This document shows, in pieces, positions 19,929-33,200 of a stretch of DNA of 64,000 nucleotides. The position numbers were made by a program, and so were the translations under genes. This stretch comes from Penium margaritaceum. Its lineage: Eukaryota > Streptophyta > Zygnematophyceae > Desmidiales > Peniaceae. The stretch covers positions 91,802 to 155,801 of the forward strand of contig SZWC01001190.1 in NCBI GenBank assembly GCA_023375785.1, in the 5' to 3' direction. The number at the start of each line of letters is the position of its first letter. The first letter of the stretch is position 1. Below the pieces are notes generated by a model. That model was not told the origin of the DNA. It made no database searches and worked only from the letters and a program-made list of their open reading frames with translations.

Positions 19929-22900
19929 TCAGAGTGGGCTGAGTCCACATGCCTTCATGCAGAACTGTTGCTTCTCATGGCTCACTGGCCTGGTGCAGAA
20001 ATCAGCGACCTGCTTGCTGGTTGGAGTAAACTCCAGCTTGATAGCACCCTCCTGTACCATGTGCCTGATGAAGTGATATGCGATGTCAATGTGCTTGGTG
20101 CGTGCATGGTGCTCAAGATTCTTAGCGAGTGCGATTGCGCTCTGGTTGTCGACGCGCACAAGAACTGGAACTGCTGTACTCCCACTCATCTTCGCCATGA
20201 GACGCTGAAGCCAAACTGCTTCCTTGGCTCCAAAGCTGAGAGAGACGTACTCAGCTTCTGTGCTTGAGGTGGCCACGACCACTTGGCGCTTGCTGCACCA
20301 GCTCGTGGCCCCACCATTTATGAGGAACACATGTCCAGAGATGGACTTGCGGTTCTCAGGGTTTGAAACCCAATCTGCGTCTGTATAGCCGATGATGCTG
20401 TTGTCGTTGCCGTTGTAGGTGATGTCGACGTTGATAGTTCCAGCAAGGTAGCGGAAGATCCGCTTTACTGCCTTCTGGTGCTCTGGTCCGGGATTAGCCA
20501 TGTGCTGGCTCACAGCGCTCACAGCCTGTGCGAGGTCCGGCCTGGTTGCCATCATCAGGTACATAAGACTGCCGACGACAATCTGGTACTTCTGCCGCTC
20601 AGTGGCATCTGCTTCCCCGTTGAAGCTCACGAGGTACTACCGCGTCTCCAGCGGCATGCCGATGGGTTTGGCCTCCGCCATGCTGAACCGCTGCACGATG
20701 TCCTTGATCTAGCGACTCTGTTGTAGTGAGAGAGAGCGTGATTTGCGGTCACGCATGATCTGGATGCCGAGGAAGTATGATGCCTCCCCGAGATCAGACA
20801 TCTGGAAGCGCTCCTGCATTGCCTCCTTGAACTCCTGCAGTACAGACATGCTGTTGGAAAGGAGGAGCATGTCATCCACATAGACAATGATGATGAGGAT
20901 CTCATGCTCATGTTGCCAGCGATACACGCTGTAGTCACACTTGCTACGCTCAAACCCCATGCACTGCAACGCTGCATCCAACTTTTGGTTCCAAGCACGC
21001 GACGCTTGCTTGAGGCCGTACAGCGACTTCTGCAGCTTGCAAACCAGGTGCTCCTGGTCATCCATGACGAACCCCTCCGGCTGCTCCATGTAGATCTCCT
21101 CCTCCAAGTCACCATTCAAGAATGCCGTCTTGACATCCATGTGTTGAACCTTGAAGTCCTCAGCTACTGCATAAGAGAGGAGCGTGCGCACAGAGGCAAA
21201 CTTTGCAACAGGAGCAAAAGTTTCCGTGTAGTCGATGCCCTCCTGCTGCGCGTAACCCTTGGAGACCAGCCTCGCCTTGTACTTTTCCAGGTTGCCATCT
21301 GCTCCCCGCTTCTTCTTGAACACCCACTTGCACTTGAACACCTTATGTCCACGTGGACGCTCAGTCAGCTCCCACGTGCCGTTGTCCAGTTGCGACTCTA
21401 TCACTTGCTGCACGGCTTGCGCCCAATCTGCTGCATCCGGTACAGCCATGTCCTCCTTGTATCACGTTGGCTCATCTGAATCTGCTGCAACTGCGACATT
21501 CATCTGTTCTGGTTTCTGCAGCATCCAGAAATAGCCGCGCTCACCAGGCTTGTAACGCACTCTAAGAGGGTACCTGCGACCTGGTGCTGGAGCGTTAGTG
21601 GGCGGCTGGCGCGGTGCTGTTGGCACAACTGCTGCTCCTGGTGGTGCTACATCTCCCTCCTCTACTTCTGCCGGTGAGGCTGTTGTATCTGCAGCATCAG
21701 ACATGGGAGAGTAGAGTGATTTTCCCACTGTCATAGTAGAGGAAGGATCGGGAGAGAGTGGGTCAGGAAGGATTTCTGCTCCCACTGTCTCTTCAGCTGC
21801 TGGTTCTGCTGCCTCTTCACAGACAATGTTGGTGCCGATGACGTTGCTCTCGTTGAAGACGACATCCCTGGAGATGATGACGTGGCCTGTATGCCTCTCG
21901 TAGAGGCGACAGGCCTTGCTTGCCACATCGTAGCCAATCATCAGCATCTGTGCACTCTTTGCGTCCCATTTCTGCCGCTTCTCCTTGGACACGTGCATGT
22001 GCGCCAGGCTGCCAAATGCTCGGAGATGACTCACGCTCGGTTTCTTGCCGAACCACACCTCGTATGGCGTCATCTGCTCCAGCGCCTTAGTTGGACTGCG
22101 GTTCTTGATGTATACCGCAGTGCTCACTGCTTCGGCCGAGAAGTCGTAGGTTAGCCGAGCGGCGTGCAGCATGGAGCGCGCCGACTCAACGATGGTACGG
22201 TTGGCCATTCTGCTACACCATTCTGTTGCGGCAAGTACGGCGCGGTATGCTGCGCCTTGATGCCTGCTGCTGCGAGGTAGTCCTGGAACTCCTTCCTCAG
22301 GTACTCTCCACCGCGATCACTACGCAGCGCCTTGATCTTCTTGCCAGTCTGGTTCTCCACCATGGCCTTGAACTCCTTGAACCTGTCAAAGCACTGGTCC
22401 TTGGAAGGAAGGAAGTGCACAGCAGTGTAACGGCTGAAATCATCAATGAAGGTCAGGAAATACCTAGAGCCTCCAAAGCTCTGGGTCTGTAACGGTCCGC
22501 ACAAGTCCGTGTGGACCAGCTCCAACACCTCCTTCGCATGCTCCCCTGCTCCAGAGAATGCCTCCCGGTGCTGCTTCCCCTCGAAACAGCCGATGCACAA
22601 CTGCTGCTCAAAGTTAGAGATGGTAGGCAAGTCACGCACCATCTGCTTTGCTTGAAGCTGCTGCAAGGGGCGCATGCCGATGTGGCCGTAGCGCGCATGC
22701 CAGATCTCGCCATCTGTTGCCTTCACCACTGCTGCAAGACTCTGCTCACGCGGGATCTTGGTTGCCACCAGCAGGCGGTACATGTTGCCTTCCTTCACCG
22801 ACCTGGCCAACTCCTCTCCTGTATCCTTGTTGAGGATGTAGCCATAGTCATCATCGAAGACGACACGCAGTCTTGTGTTTGTAAGAGAGGAGACTGAAAG

Positions 22901-23160
22901 GAGGTTGAATGCAGCATCAGGTACATACAACACGCCATGGAACACTCCCACTTCAATGCCACGTGGGGTCTCCAACCACATCTCTACAATCCCAATCCCC
23001 TCAGCATACACCTCCTGATCATCACCCATAGCGATAGGACGGGGAGGGATGGATAGTAGCTACGCAAACCACTCCTTGTGATGTGTGAGGCTCTTAGTAC
23101 ACCCTAAGTCCTTGTACCATGCGAGATCCGCCTTCTCCACCTGCGACATGTCAGACTTCG
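19929..23160 (-). pseudogene. pol: pol of copy H (protease, integrase, RT, RNase H), broken
   Basis: From high to low coordinates: protease (about 23150-22850); pre-integrase HARYGHIGMRPLQQLQ and CIGCFEGKQH (about 22700-22580); integrase with [23 protein letters not shown] and RSDRGGEYL (about 22530-22150); integrase tail and a Pro/Ala-rich linker (to about 21560); RT (about 21480-20640) with YVDDMLLLSN near 20871-20882; RNase H with TDADWVSNPENRKSISGH, AEYVSLSFGAKEA and VRVDNQSAIALAKN (about 20400-19990). Large parts read through well, so this is the best reference for family 1 here. Confidence 0.92.
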
Positions 23161-24163
23161 CCATGAAGAGACGGTCGTGTACCTCCTTGGCCACATTCAT
23201 GTTGCCAAAGTGGCGTACACCAGCCTGGTTTTGCTGCTGCTGCTGTCGTTGTTGTGACCGCTGCTGCTGCTGTTGCTGCTTTTGCTACTGCTGCTGCGAT
23301 GACAGGTGCTGCTGCTGCTCCTTCTGGTCCCTTTTGAGCTTGAAACACTCCTTTTTGTAGTGTCCCTCTTTTTGGCAGTAGTGGCACTTACCCTTCTTCT
23401 TGCCTCTCTGCTGCCCGGACTGCTGCTGCTGCTGGTTACGTGAGCCCATCGCCATGAAAGCTACTTCACTGCTTCTGTTGCCGCCATTACGTTTTGCGGC
23501 ATTGCGACGCAATTCCACCTTCACCAGGTGTGTGCAGATGAAGTCGAGGTCGAGAGTTGGCTGGCACTCCAGCGTCTCTCGCACCGTGTCGTAGCTGGTT
23601 GGGAGTCCCCTCAGCAAGAGGAGGATGAAGCGCGTCTCTTCCACAGGGTTGCCGGCCGCTCTCAGCTGCTTCGCCAGCTCCTTTGCCCTGTCCAAGTACG
23701 CCTCCATCCCTTCACCACCCCGCATTTTCAGCGCCATCATCTTTTCCTCCAAAAGCATGAGGAATGCAGGATCCTTGCTCTCATACTTCTTGCACAACGT
23801 GTCCCACCCCTCCTTTGCAGTAGCCTTGTCACTCACGTACTGAAGATGCGCGTTGGAGATGGTGTTGACAAGCAACCTGTAGGCCTTCCTGTCCTTCTTC
23901 TTCCACTCCTTATACGCCGTTGGTACAGCTGCAGAAGAACCCGCACCAGCTGCACCCTTTTGCGGTGTCTTCCCCGCCACTACCTGCGCTGCGGTGATGC
24001 CTTTTGCCTCTAGAGGCGGAGCGCGCTCGTCGCCGCTCACCACCTCCCACAAGCCCCTCTCCTCCAAAAGGAGGCGGGTACGGATCTTCCAAAACGTGAA
24101 GTTGGCACGTCCTTCCAGCCTGTCCAAGGATTGGGCTGCTGTTACCACGCCTGCTGCTGCCAT
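23161..24163 (-). pseudogene. gag: gag of copy H, family-1 capsid with zinc knuckle
   Basis: Starts MAAAGVVTAAQSLDRLEGRA and reads through capsid and knuckle for about 290 residues. UBN2-type landmarks are FTFWKIRTRL, LRGLPTSYDTVRETLE near residue 190 and LDFICTHLVKVELRRNAAK. The CCHC knuckle KCHYCQKEGHYKKECFK lies near 23345-23389. A CAG-rich glutamine tract follows. In the live family this is the particle-forming and RNA-binding protein. This gag is among the least damaged here, but the element as a whole is dead. Confidence 0.92.
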
Positions 24164-24810
24164 TTTGAGCTTTGGGGATGCTCAACGCTGCCCTTGGGTG
24201 GCGGCGCTACCCCTGCTTCTGCTGCTGTTTCTGCCAGAAATCTGTCTGACAGAAAATGGACTGTAGATGCCAGCAGACTGGGAACTTGGAAAAACGGAGC
24301 ACACCACTGGAAAATTCAGCTCAAAAAATTTCAGATCGACCCATAAAAAATGGTCATCAACAGGGGAGTTTGAAAGATATGCCCTCCTGAAAACAGGGTG
24401 TGCTTCTGATCCTTCCCCAACTCAGACCAGCCAGCTTGTAAACAGCGTTTCTCCCAAACGAATCAATGGAATGCAAATATTTTTGCACCAATGGAAAGCT
24501 TAGGAAAAATACTACAATTTGCATGTGTCACTGTTTAAATTTGACAAAGAAACCAGAGAGTTATGGTCATCACAAGGCGACAGTCTTACTCATAGAGAAG
24601 AGTGTAGCACCGGCCGACCTCGATTTCAGCATAACTCTCCATCCGACCGTTGGATTTTTGCGATTGTAGGCTCGTTCGAAATCTTGTCTTGCGAACTTGG
24701 AGATCCAGTGGTTGATTGTCAAATTTGGTCAAGGTTTGACCCTAACCCGTCACTCTCAAAGTGACGGCCTGTGCTGGCTGAATCTGGCAGAATCTGACTC
24801 TGATACCAAA
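24164..24810 (-). other. Leader and primer-binding site of copy H
   Basis: About 630 bp between gag and the 5' LTR with no long reading frame. Next to the LTR (24793-24810) the plus strand reads TCTGACTCTGATACCAAA, the complement of the TTTGGTATCAGAGT primer-binding site. The same leader occurs in A, I, L, N, Q and R. Confidence 0.85.
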
Positions 24811-25800
24811 TGTTGTATCTGGAGGAGAGATGGAGCCTTGGAGCAGCGAGCATGTGGGACTGAAAGGGCATCACTTTTTCTGAAGAATGGTTGTTGAATC
24901 ACTCAAAATGATGGAGTACATATAGAGCTAGAGCTTGGGCAAGTCAGCCCTCTCACAAGCCACACCACTTAGCCATGGAGGCTAAGGCTCACACACTAGA
25001 GTCCACAATCTCACACAAGAGAGGAAATCAGCCTAACAATCAGGCTGACCAGTCACACACGACCTAGAGAGATAGAGAATGCTCTCATGGCACTCCTAGT
25101 GGTCACACCACCCACAAATCCATGGAGNTTGTGCTGAAGAATGGTTGTTGAATCACTCAAAATGATGGAGTACATATAGAGCTAGAGCTTGGGCAAGTCA
25201 GCCCTCTCACAAGCCACACCACTTAGCCATGGAGGCTAAGGCTCACACACTAGAGTCCACAATCTCACACAAGAGAGGAAATCAGCCTAACAATCAGGCT
25301 GACCAGTCACACACGACCTAGAGAGATAGAGAATGCTCTCATGGCACTCCTAGTGGTCACACCACCCACAAATCCATGGAGAATCGCCATGTGTCCATGG
25401 CTAGCACACAAGGATCTCACCTCACTTAAAAAGTAAGAAGAGGTACCTTTATCCTAGTCAACACACTCTGACAAGGCAATCCTAAGACCAAGGACCTTTT
25501 TGGATATTTCTCCCATCAGGTCTTGACCCTGGACCTCTTGCCTTTTTCTATTCTCAAGGTAAGGCATGGAGCCATCACCCATGGCCACCCAGACATCGGC
25601 GGTCCATGACCCCCAAAACTTCGAAAATTCATATCTCCCAATCCGACCGTTGGATTGGCCTGAATCTTGGACCGTAGATAATTTTCCACCTGATCTTTCA
25701 AATGGTGAAGACGGATTGACGATCGGAGGAGGAATCGGGAAGTTTCCGGGAACTTGCTCCTGTGGACCTGAAACTGAGCCGGATGGCTCCTTTCCCAACA
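24811..25800 (-). repeat. 5' LTR of copy H (contains an assembly duplication)
   Basis: Starts TGTTGTATCT and ends TTTCCCAACA on the plus strand. The 990-bp length becomes about 736 bp once the duplicated block around the N at 25128 is counted once. It pairs with 19172-19909 by shared variants. Confidence 0.93.
24875..25381. other. Assembly join: single N at 25128 flanked by a 253-bp near-identical direct duplicate
   Basis: Bases 24875-25127 and 25129-25381 match except for a couple of bases at the outer edge, and meet at one N. This is the same pattern as at 1787, 12781 and 59499, consistent with overlapping contig ends of low quality. Confidence 0.85.
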
Positions 25801-25805
25801 CAGCC
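25801..25805. repeat. Target-site duplicate (right) of copy H
   Basis: CAGCC, identical to 19167-19171. The RT N-terminal region of G resumes here on the minus strand. Confidence 0.92.
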
Positions 25806-28440
25806 ATGGCCTCCTTGTAGGACGATGGCTCATCTGAATCTACTGCAACTGCGACGTTCATTTGTTCTGGTTTTCACAGCATCGAAAAATGGCTGTGCTC
25901 ACCAGGCTTGTAGTGCAAACTATGAGGGTACCTGTGACCTGGTGTTGGAGCGTAACTGGGTGGTTGGCGCGGTGTTATTGGTACAACTGCTGCTGTTGAT
26001 GGTGCTGCATCTCCCTCTACTTCTGCCGATGAGAGTTTTGTATCTGCTAGAGCATACATGGGAGAATAGAGGAAGGATAAGGAGAGACTGGGTCAGGAAG
26101 GATTTCTGCTCCCACTACCTCGTCAGCTGCCGGTTCTGCTGCCTTTTTACAGATGATATTGGTACCGATGACGTTACTCTCGTTGAAGATGACATCCTTG
26201 GAGATGATGACGTGAAATATATCCCTTTTGTATAGATGATAGGCCTTGCTTCCCACGTCATAGCCTATCATCAGCATTTGTGCGCTCTTTGTGTCCCACT
26301 TCTGCCGCTTCTCCTCCAGCACGGGCATGTGTGCCAAGCTACCAAGCGCGTGAAGATGATCCACGCTCGGTTCTTGACGAATCACGCCTCATACGGTGTC
26401 ATCTCCTCCAGTGCCTTAGTTGGACTACGGTTTTTGATGTACACCGGAGTACTCACTGTTTTGGCCCAAAAGTCGTATGTGTGCCGAGCCGCGTGTAGCA
26501 TGGAGCACGCAGACTCAACAATGGTGCGATTGGCACGTTCTGCTACACTGTTCTGCTGCGGCGAGTATGGTACGATATGCTGTGCCTTGATGCCAGCTGC
26601 TGCGAGGTAGTCCTTGAACTCCTTTCTCAGGTACTCTCCACCACAGTTGTTGCGCAATGCCTTGATCTTCCTTCTAGTCTGGTTCCCCACCATTGCCTTA
26701 AACTCCTTGAACCTGTCAAAGCACTGGTCCTTGGAGGAAAGGAAGTACACAGCAGTATAACGACTGAAATCATCAATGAAGGTGAGAAAATACCTACAGC
26801 CTCCAAAGCTTTGAATCTGCATCGGGCCACACAAGTCTATGTGGACCAGCTCCAGTACCTCTTTCACACGCTCTCCTGCTCCAGAGAACGTCTCGCGATG
26901 CCGCTTCCTCTCGAAAGAACTGATGTACAACTGCTACTTAAAGTAAGATATGGTTGGCAAGTCACGTACAATCTGCTTTGTTTGAACTTGTTTCAAGACA
27001 CACATGCCAGATTTCGTCATCTATGGCCTGCAGCACAGCTGCAAGACTCTGCTCCTGCGGGATCTTAGTCGCCTCCAACAACGGTACATGTCGCCTTCCT
27101 TCACCGACCTGGCTAACTCCTCTCCCGTTTCCTTGTCAAGGATGTAGCCATAGTCGTCATAAAAATGACTCGCAGTCCTCTCTTGGTGAGAGAGGACACT
27201 AAGCGAAGGTTGAACGCAACATCAGGTACATACAGCACGCAATGGAACACTCCCACTTCAATGCCATACGGGGTCTCCAACCACATCTCCACAATCCCTT
27301 CAGTACACACCACTCGATCATCACCCAAAGGAATTTTTTGGGGGGGAATGGAGAGCACCTGCGTAAACCACTCCTTGTGATGCGTCAGGCTCTTGGTAGA
27401 CCCGCAGTCCTTGTACCATGCCAGATCCGCCTTCTCCTTCTGTGACATATCAGACTTCGCCATGACGAGGCGGTCGCGTACCTTCTTGGCCACATTCATG
27501 TTGCCAAAATGGCGCACGCTGGTCTGGTTCAGCTGCTGCTGCTGCTAACACTACTGTCACTGCAGTTGCTGCTGTGGAGATTGCTTCTTTTGTTGCAGCT
27601 GCTCCTTTTTGTCCCTCTTGAACTTGAAGCACTCTTTCTTGTACTATCCCTCTTTCTAGCAATAGTGGTACTTGCCTTTCTTCTTGCCTCTTTGTTGCCT
27701 TGTGTTCTGTTGCTGCTGGTTACGTGAGCTTGTGGCCACAAATGCTGCTCCTCTACTGTCGCTCCCATAGCACTTTACTGCACTGCGAAGCAGTTCTACC
27801 TGCAACAGGTACGTGTAGATGAAGTCCAAGTTGAGAGTCGGCTGGCACTCCAACGTCTCTCGTACTGTATCATAGCTCGTAAAGATTCCCCTCAGCAAGA
27901 GGAAGATGAAGTACGTCTCTTCCACGGGATTGCCGGCCACTTTTAGCTTCTTTGCCAGCTCCTTTACCCTGTCCAAATACGCCTCCATCCCTTTGCCACC
28001 TTGCATTTTCAACGCCATTACCTTCTCCTCCAAAAGCATGAGAAATACAAGATCCTTGCTCTCATACTTCTTGCACAACGCGCTCCATCCCTCTTTGCAG
28101 TAGCCTTGTCACTCACGTACTAAAGATGCAGGTTGGACATGGTGTTAACAAGCAAGCTGTAAGTCTGCCTATCCTTCTTCTTCCACTCATATACCGCTGT
28201 TGCAGTTGTAGATGAACTTGCATATACTGCACCTTTCTGTGGCGTCTTTCCCGCCACCACCTGCGCTGCGGTGATGCCTTTTGCCTGTGGAGATATTGCG
28301 TGCTCGTCAACTTTCAACACCTCTCACAAGCCCCTCTCCTCCAAAAGGAGGCGGGTACGGAACTTCTTAAACATGAAGTTGGCATGTTGTTCCAGCCTCT
28401 CCAAGGGCTGGGCTGAAATGACCACGCCTGCTACTACCAT
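25806..28440 (-). pseudogene. gag-pol: gag, protease, integrase and RT start of copy G, broken
   Basis: From high to low coordinates: gag from 28440 with a diverged capsid region (LLLRGIFTSYDTVRETLE-like block); a degraded zinc-knuckle region near 27640; protease near 27450-27150; integrase (about 26930-26300) with [29 protein letters not shown] and an integrase tail containing SPTKALEEMTPYEA; the linker; and the first part of RT. Divergence is higher than in H or I. Confidence 0.82.
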
Positions 28441-29069
28441 TTTGAGCTTTGGTGATCCTCAACGTTGCCCTTCGATGGCAGCGCTATTCCTACTTCTGCT
28501 ACTGCTTCTCTGAGAAATCATTTTGACAGAAAATAGACTGTAGATGCCAGTAAGCTGGGAATTTGGAAAAATTGAGCCCTCGACTGGAAAATACAACTCA
28601 AAGCCTTTCAGATTCATCCATAAAACAGGATCATCAACAGGGGATTTTGAAAGATATGGCTTCTTGCAAACAGGGTATGCTTCTACTCCTACTCCAACTC
28701 AGACCAGCCAGCTTGTAAATAGCGTTTCTCCCAAGCGAGTCAATGGACTGCAAATATGTTTGTACCAATGGAAAGCTTAGGAAACATACTAGAATTCACA
28801 TGTGACACTTTTTAAATTGGATAAAGAAACAAGAGAGTTATGGTCATCACAAGTCGACAGTCTCACTCATAGAGAAGAGTGTAGTCCTGGCCGACCTCGT
28901 TTTTAGCATAACTCTCAATCCAACCGTTGGATCTTCTCGATCTTGGGCTCGATGCAACTTTCGTGAAGATCCGGTAGTCGATTATCAAATTTGGTCAATG
29001 TTTGGTCCTAACCCGTCAAGTGACGATTTGTTCTAGCTGAAACCGGCACACTTTGGCTCTGATACCAAA
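28441..29069 (-). other. Leader and primer-binding site of copy G
   Basis: Family-1 leader without a long frame. The plus strand at 29052-29069 reads TTTGGCTCTGATACCAAA, the complement of the primer-binding site, directly before the LTR start at 29070. Confidence 0.85.
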
Positions 29070-29530
29070 TGTTGGATGTCGAGGAGAGAGTGAGCCTTGG
29101 AGCAATGAGTATATGGGACTGAAAGGGTATCCACTCTGCTGATGAATGGTTATTGAATCACTGAAAATGATGGAATATATATAGAGGTAGAGCTTGAGCA
29201 AGTCAGCCCTCTCACAAGCCACACCACTTAGCCATGGAGGCGAAGGCTCACACATTAGAGTCCATAATCTCACACAAGATAGGAAATGAGCCTAGCAATC
29301 AGGCTGACCACTCAAACACGACCTAGAGAGCTAGAAAATACTCTCATGATACAGTCCTAGTGGTCACATAACCCACAATCCCATGGAGAATCACCATGTG
29401 TCCATGGCTAGCTCACAATGATCTCACCTCACCTAAAAACTGAGAGGTACCTTTTTCCTAGTCAGGACACTCTGACAAGGCAAATAAGAATCTAGTACCT
29501 TTTGGATATTTCTCCTATCAGGTCTTGACC
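29070..29530 (-). repeat. 5' LTR of copy G, first segment (split by copy I)
   Basis: The LTR begins TGTTGGATGT and is interrupted at TGACC (29526-29530). The remaining segment is at 35786-36058. Confidence 0.88.
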
Positions 29531-30217
29531 TGTTGGATCTGGAGGAGAGAGGGAGCCTTGGAGCAGCGAGCATGAAGGACTGAAAGGGCATTACTTGTGC
29601 TGAAGAATGATTGTTGAATCACTCAAAATGATGGAGTACATATAGAGCTAGAGCCTGGGCAAGTCAGCCCTCTCACAAGCCTCACCACTTAGCCATGGAG
29701 GCTAAGGCTCAGACAATAGAGTCCACAATCTCACACAAGGGTGGAAATCAGCCTAACAATCAGGCTGACCAGTCACACACGACCTAGAGAGCTAGAGATT
29801 GCTCTCATGGCACACTCCTAGTGGTCACATCACCCACAAACCCATGGAGAATCGCCATGTGTCCATGGCTAGCACACAAGGATCTCACTTCACCTAAAAA
29901 GTAAGGAGAGGTACCTTTATCCTAGTCAGTACACTCTGACAAGGCAATCCTAAGACCAAGGACCTTTTTGGATATTTCTCCCATCAGGTCTTGACCCTGG
30001 ACCTCTTGCTTTTTTCCTTTCTCAGGTTAAGGCATGGAGCCATCACCCATGGCCACCCAGACATCGGCGATCCATGATCCCCGAAACTTTGAAGATTCAT
30101 ATCTCCTAATCCGACCGTTCGATCGGCCTGAAATTTGTACTATAGGAGGCATCTGGAAGTTTCCTGGAACTTGCTCCTGTGGACCTGAAATTGAGCCGGA
30201 TGGCGCCTTTCCCAACA
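29531..30217 (-). repeat. 3' LTR of copy I
   Basis: Starts TGTTGGATCT and ends CCCAACA, followed by ATCTCCTACTTTGCCG, the complement of the polypurine tract. It is 687 bp, somewhat shorter than its partner. Confidence 0.92.
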
Positions 30218-30259
30218 ATCTCCTACTTTGCCGTAGTCAGAGAGCGCTGAGTCCACATG

Positions 30260-33200
30260 CCTTCATGCAGAACTACTGCTTCTCATGGGTCACTGGCTTG
30301 GTACAGAAATCAGCGACCTGCTTGTTGGTTGGAGTAAACTCAAGCTTGATAGCACCCTCCTACACCATGTGCCTGATGAAGTGATATGCAATGTTTATGT
30401 GCTTGGTGCGTGCATGGTGCTCAATATTCTTGGCGAGTGCGATTGCACTCTGGTTGTCGCCGCGCACAGGAACTGGAACTGCTGCACTCCCACTCATCCC
30501 CGCCATGAGACGCTAGAGCCAAACTGCTTCCTTGGCTCCAAAACTGAGAGAGACGTACTCAGCTTCCGTGCTCGAGGTGGCCATGACCACCTGTCGCTTA
30601 CAGCACCAGCTGATGGCACCTCCATTCATGAGAAGCACATGTCCAGAGATGGACTTGCGGTCCCCAGGATTTGAAGCCCAATCTGCGTCTATATAGCCGA
30701 TGATATTGTTGTTGTTGCCGTTATAGGTGATGCCGATGTTGATGGTTCCAACAAGGTAGCGGAAGATCTGCTTCACTGCCTTCTGGTGCTCCGATCCAGG
30801 ATTAGCCATGTGCTGACTCACAGCGCTCACAGCGTGTGCAAGATTCGGCCTGGTGGCAATCATCAGGTACATAAGACTGCCGACGGCGCTCCAATACTTC
30901 TTCCGCTCAGCTGCATCTGCTTCCCCACTAAAGCTCACGAGGTACTGCCGCGTCTCCAGCGGCGTGCCGATGGGTTTGGCCTCTACCATGCCGAACCGCT
31001 ACAGGATGTCCTTGATATAGCGACTCTGCTGTAGCGAGAGAGAGCGTGATTTGCGGTCACGCGTGATCTGGATGCCGAGGAAGTATGACGCCTCCCCGAG
31101 ATCAGACATCTGGAAGCGCTCCTGCATTGCCTCCTTGAACTCCTACAATGCAAACATGCTGTTGGAAAGGAGGAGCATGTCATCCAAATAGACAATGATG
31201 ATGAGGATCTCATGCTCATGCTGCGCACGATACACGCTGTAGTCACACACGCTACGATCAAACCCCATGCACTGCAACGCCGCATCCAACTTCTAATTCC
31301 AAGCACGCGAAGCTTGCTTGAGGCCGTACAGCCACTTCTGCAGCTTGCAAACCAGGTGCTCCTGGCCATCCATGACGAGCCCCTCCGGCTACTCCATGTA
31401 GATCTCCTCCAAGTCACCATTCAAGAATACCGTCTTGACATCCATGTGGTGAACCTCGAAGTCCTCCGCTGCTGCATAAGAGAGGAGTGTGCGCACAGAG
31501 GCAAACTTTGCAACAGGGGCAAAAGTTTCTGTGTAGTCGATGCCCTCCTGCTACGAGTAGCCCTTGGCAACCAGTCTCGCCTTGTACTTTTCCAGGTTAC
31601 CATCTGCTCCTCACTTCTTCTTGAACACGCACTTTCACTTGATCACCTTACGTCCTGGTGGACGCTCAGTCAGCTCCCACGTGCCGTTGTCCAGCTGTGC
31701 CTATATCTCTTGCTGCACGGCTTGCGCCCAATATGCTGAATGCGGTGCAGCCATGGCCTCCTTGTATGATATTCGCTCATCTGAATCTGCTACGACTGCG
31801 ACATTCATCTGTTCTGGTTCCTGCAGCATCCAGAAATCGCCGCGCTCACCAGGCTTGTAACGCACCCTAAGAGGGTACCTACGACCTGGTGCTGGAGCGT
31901 TAGCGGGCAGCTGATGCGGTGCTGCTGGCACAGCTACTACTGCTGGTGGTGGTGCTAAATCTCCCTCCTCTGCTTCTGCCGGTGAGGCTGCTGTATCTGC
32001 TGCATCAGACATGGGAGAGTAGAGTGATTCTCATACTATCACAGTAGAGGAAGGATCAGGAGAGAGTGGGTCAGGAAGGATTTATGCTCCCACTCGGGAG
32101 AGAGTAGAGTGATTCTCGTTTGCTGCTGGTTCCGCTGCCTCTTCACAGACAATGTTGGTGCTGATGATGTTGCTCTCGTTGAAGACGACATCCCTGGAGA
32201 TGATGACGTGGCCTGTATCCCTCTCGTAGAGGCAATTGGCCTTGCTTGCCACGTCATAGCCAATCATCAGCATCTGCGCACTCTTTGCGTTCCATTTCTG
32301 CCGCTTCTCCTTGGGCACATGCATGTGCGCCAGGCTACCAAATGCTCGAGGATGATCCACGCTTGGTTTGTTGCCGAACCACGCCTCGTACGGCGTCATC
32401 TGCTCCAGCGCCTTAGTTGGACTGCGGTTCTTGATGTAGACCGCAATGCTCACTGCTTCAGCCCAGAAGTCGTAGGTCAGCCGAGCCGCGTGCAGCATGA
32501 AGCGCGCGGACTCCACAATGGTACGGTTGGCGCGTTCTGCTACACCGTTCTGTTGTGATGAGTACGGCGTGGTACGCTGCACCTTGATGCCAGCTGCTGC
32601 AAGGTAGTCCTGAAACTCCTTGCTCACGTACTCTCCACCGCGATCGCTACACAGCACCTTGATCTTCTTGCCAATCTGGTTCTCCACCATGGCCTTGAAC
32701 TCCTTGAACCTGTGAAAGCATTGGTCCTTCGAAGGAAGGAAGTACACAGTGGTGTAACGGCTGAAATCATCAATGAAGGTCAGGAAATATCTAGAGCCTC
32801 CAAAGCTCTGGGTCTGCATCGGTCCGCACAAGTTTGTGTGGACCAGCTCCAACACCTCCTTTGTGGACCAGCTCCAACGCCTCCCGGTGATGCTTCCCCT
32901 CGAAACAGCCGATGCACAACTACTGCTCAAAGTTAGAGATGGTAGGCAGGTCATGCACCATCTGCTTTACTTGAAGCTGCTGCAAGGCGCGTATGCCGAT
33001 GTGGCCATAGCGTGCATCCCAGAAATCGCCATCTGTCGCCTGCACCACTGCTGCAAGACTCTGCTCACGCGGGATCTTGGTCGCCCCCAGCAGGCGGTAC
33101 ATTTCGCCCTCCTTCACCAACATAGCCAACTCTTCTCCTGTATCCTTGATGAGGATGTAGCCATAGTCATCATCGAAGACGACGCGCAGTCCTGTGTTTG

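Larger units (their letters stand above)
19172..25800 (-). mobile_element. Copy H: best preserved family-1 element, full length, inserted in G
   Basis: All parts are present on the minus strand: 5' LTR 25800-24811, primer-binding site (24810 downward), leader, gag from 24163, pol to about 19930, polypurine tract, 3' LTR 19909-19172. Perfect CAGCC duplicates flank it. The LTRs share private variants (GAAACTGAG near 19869 and 25771; CACAAGAGAG) and differ at only a few percent by eye, so it is among the youngest copies. Its coding region is broken only about five times. The right LTR is lengthened by a 253-bp duplication around the N at 25128. Confidence 0.95.
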
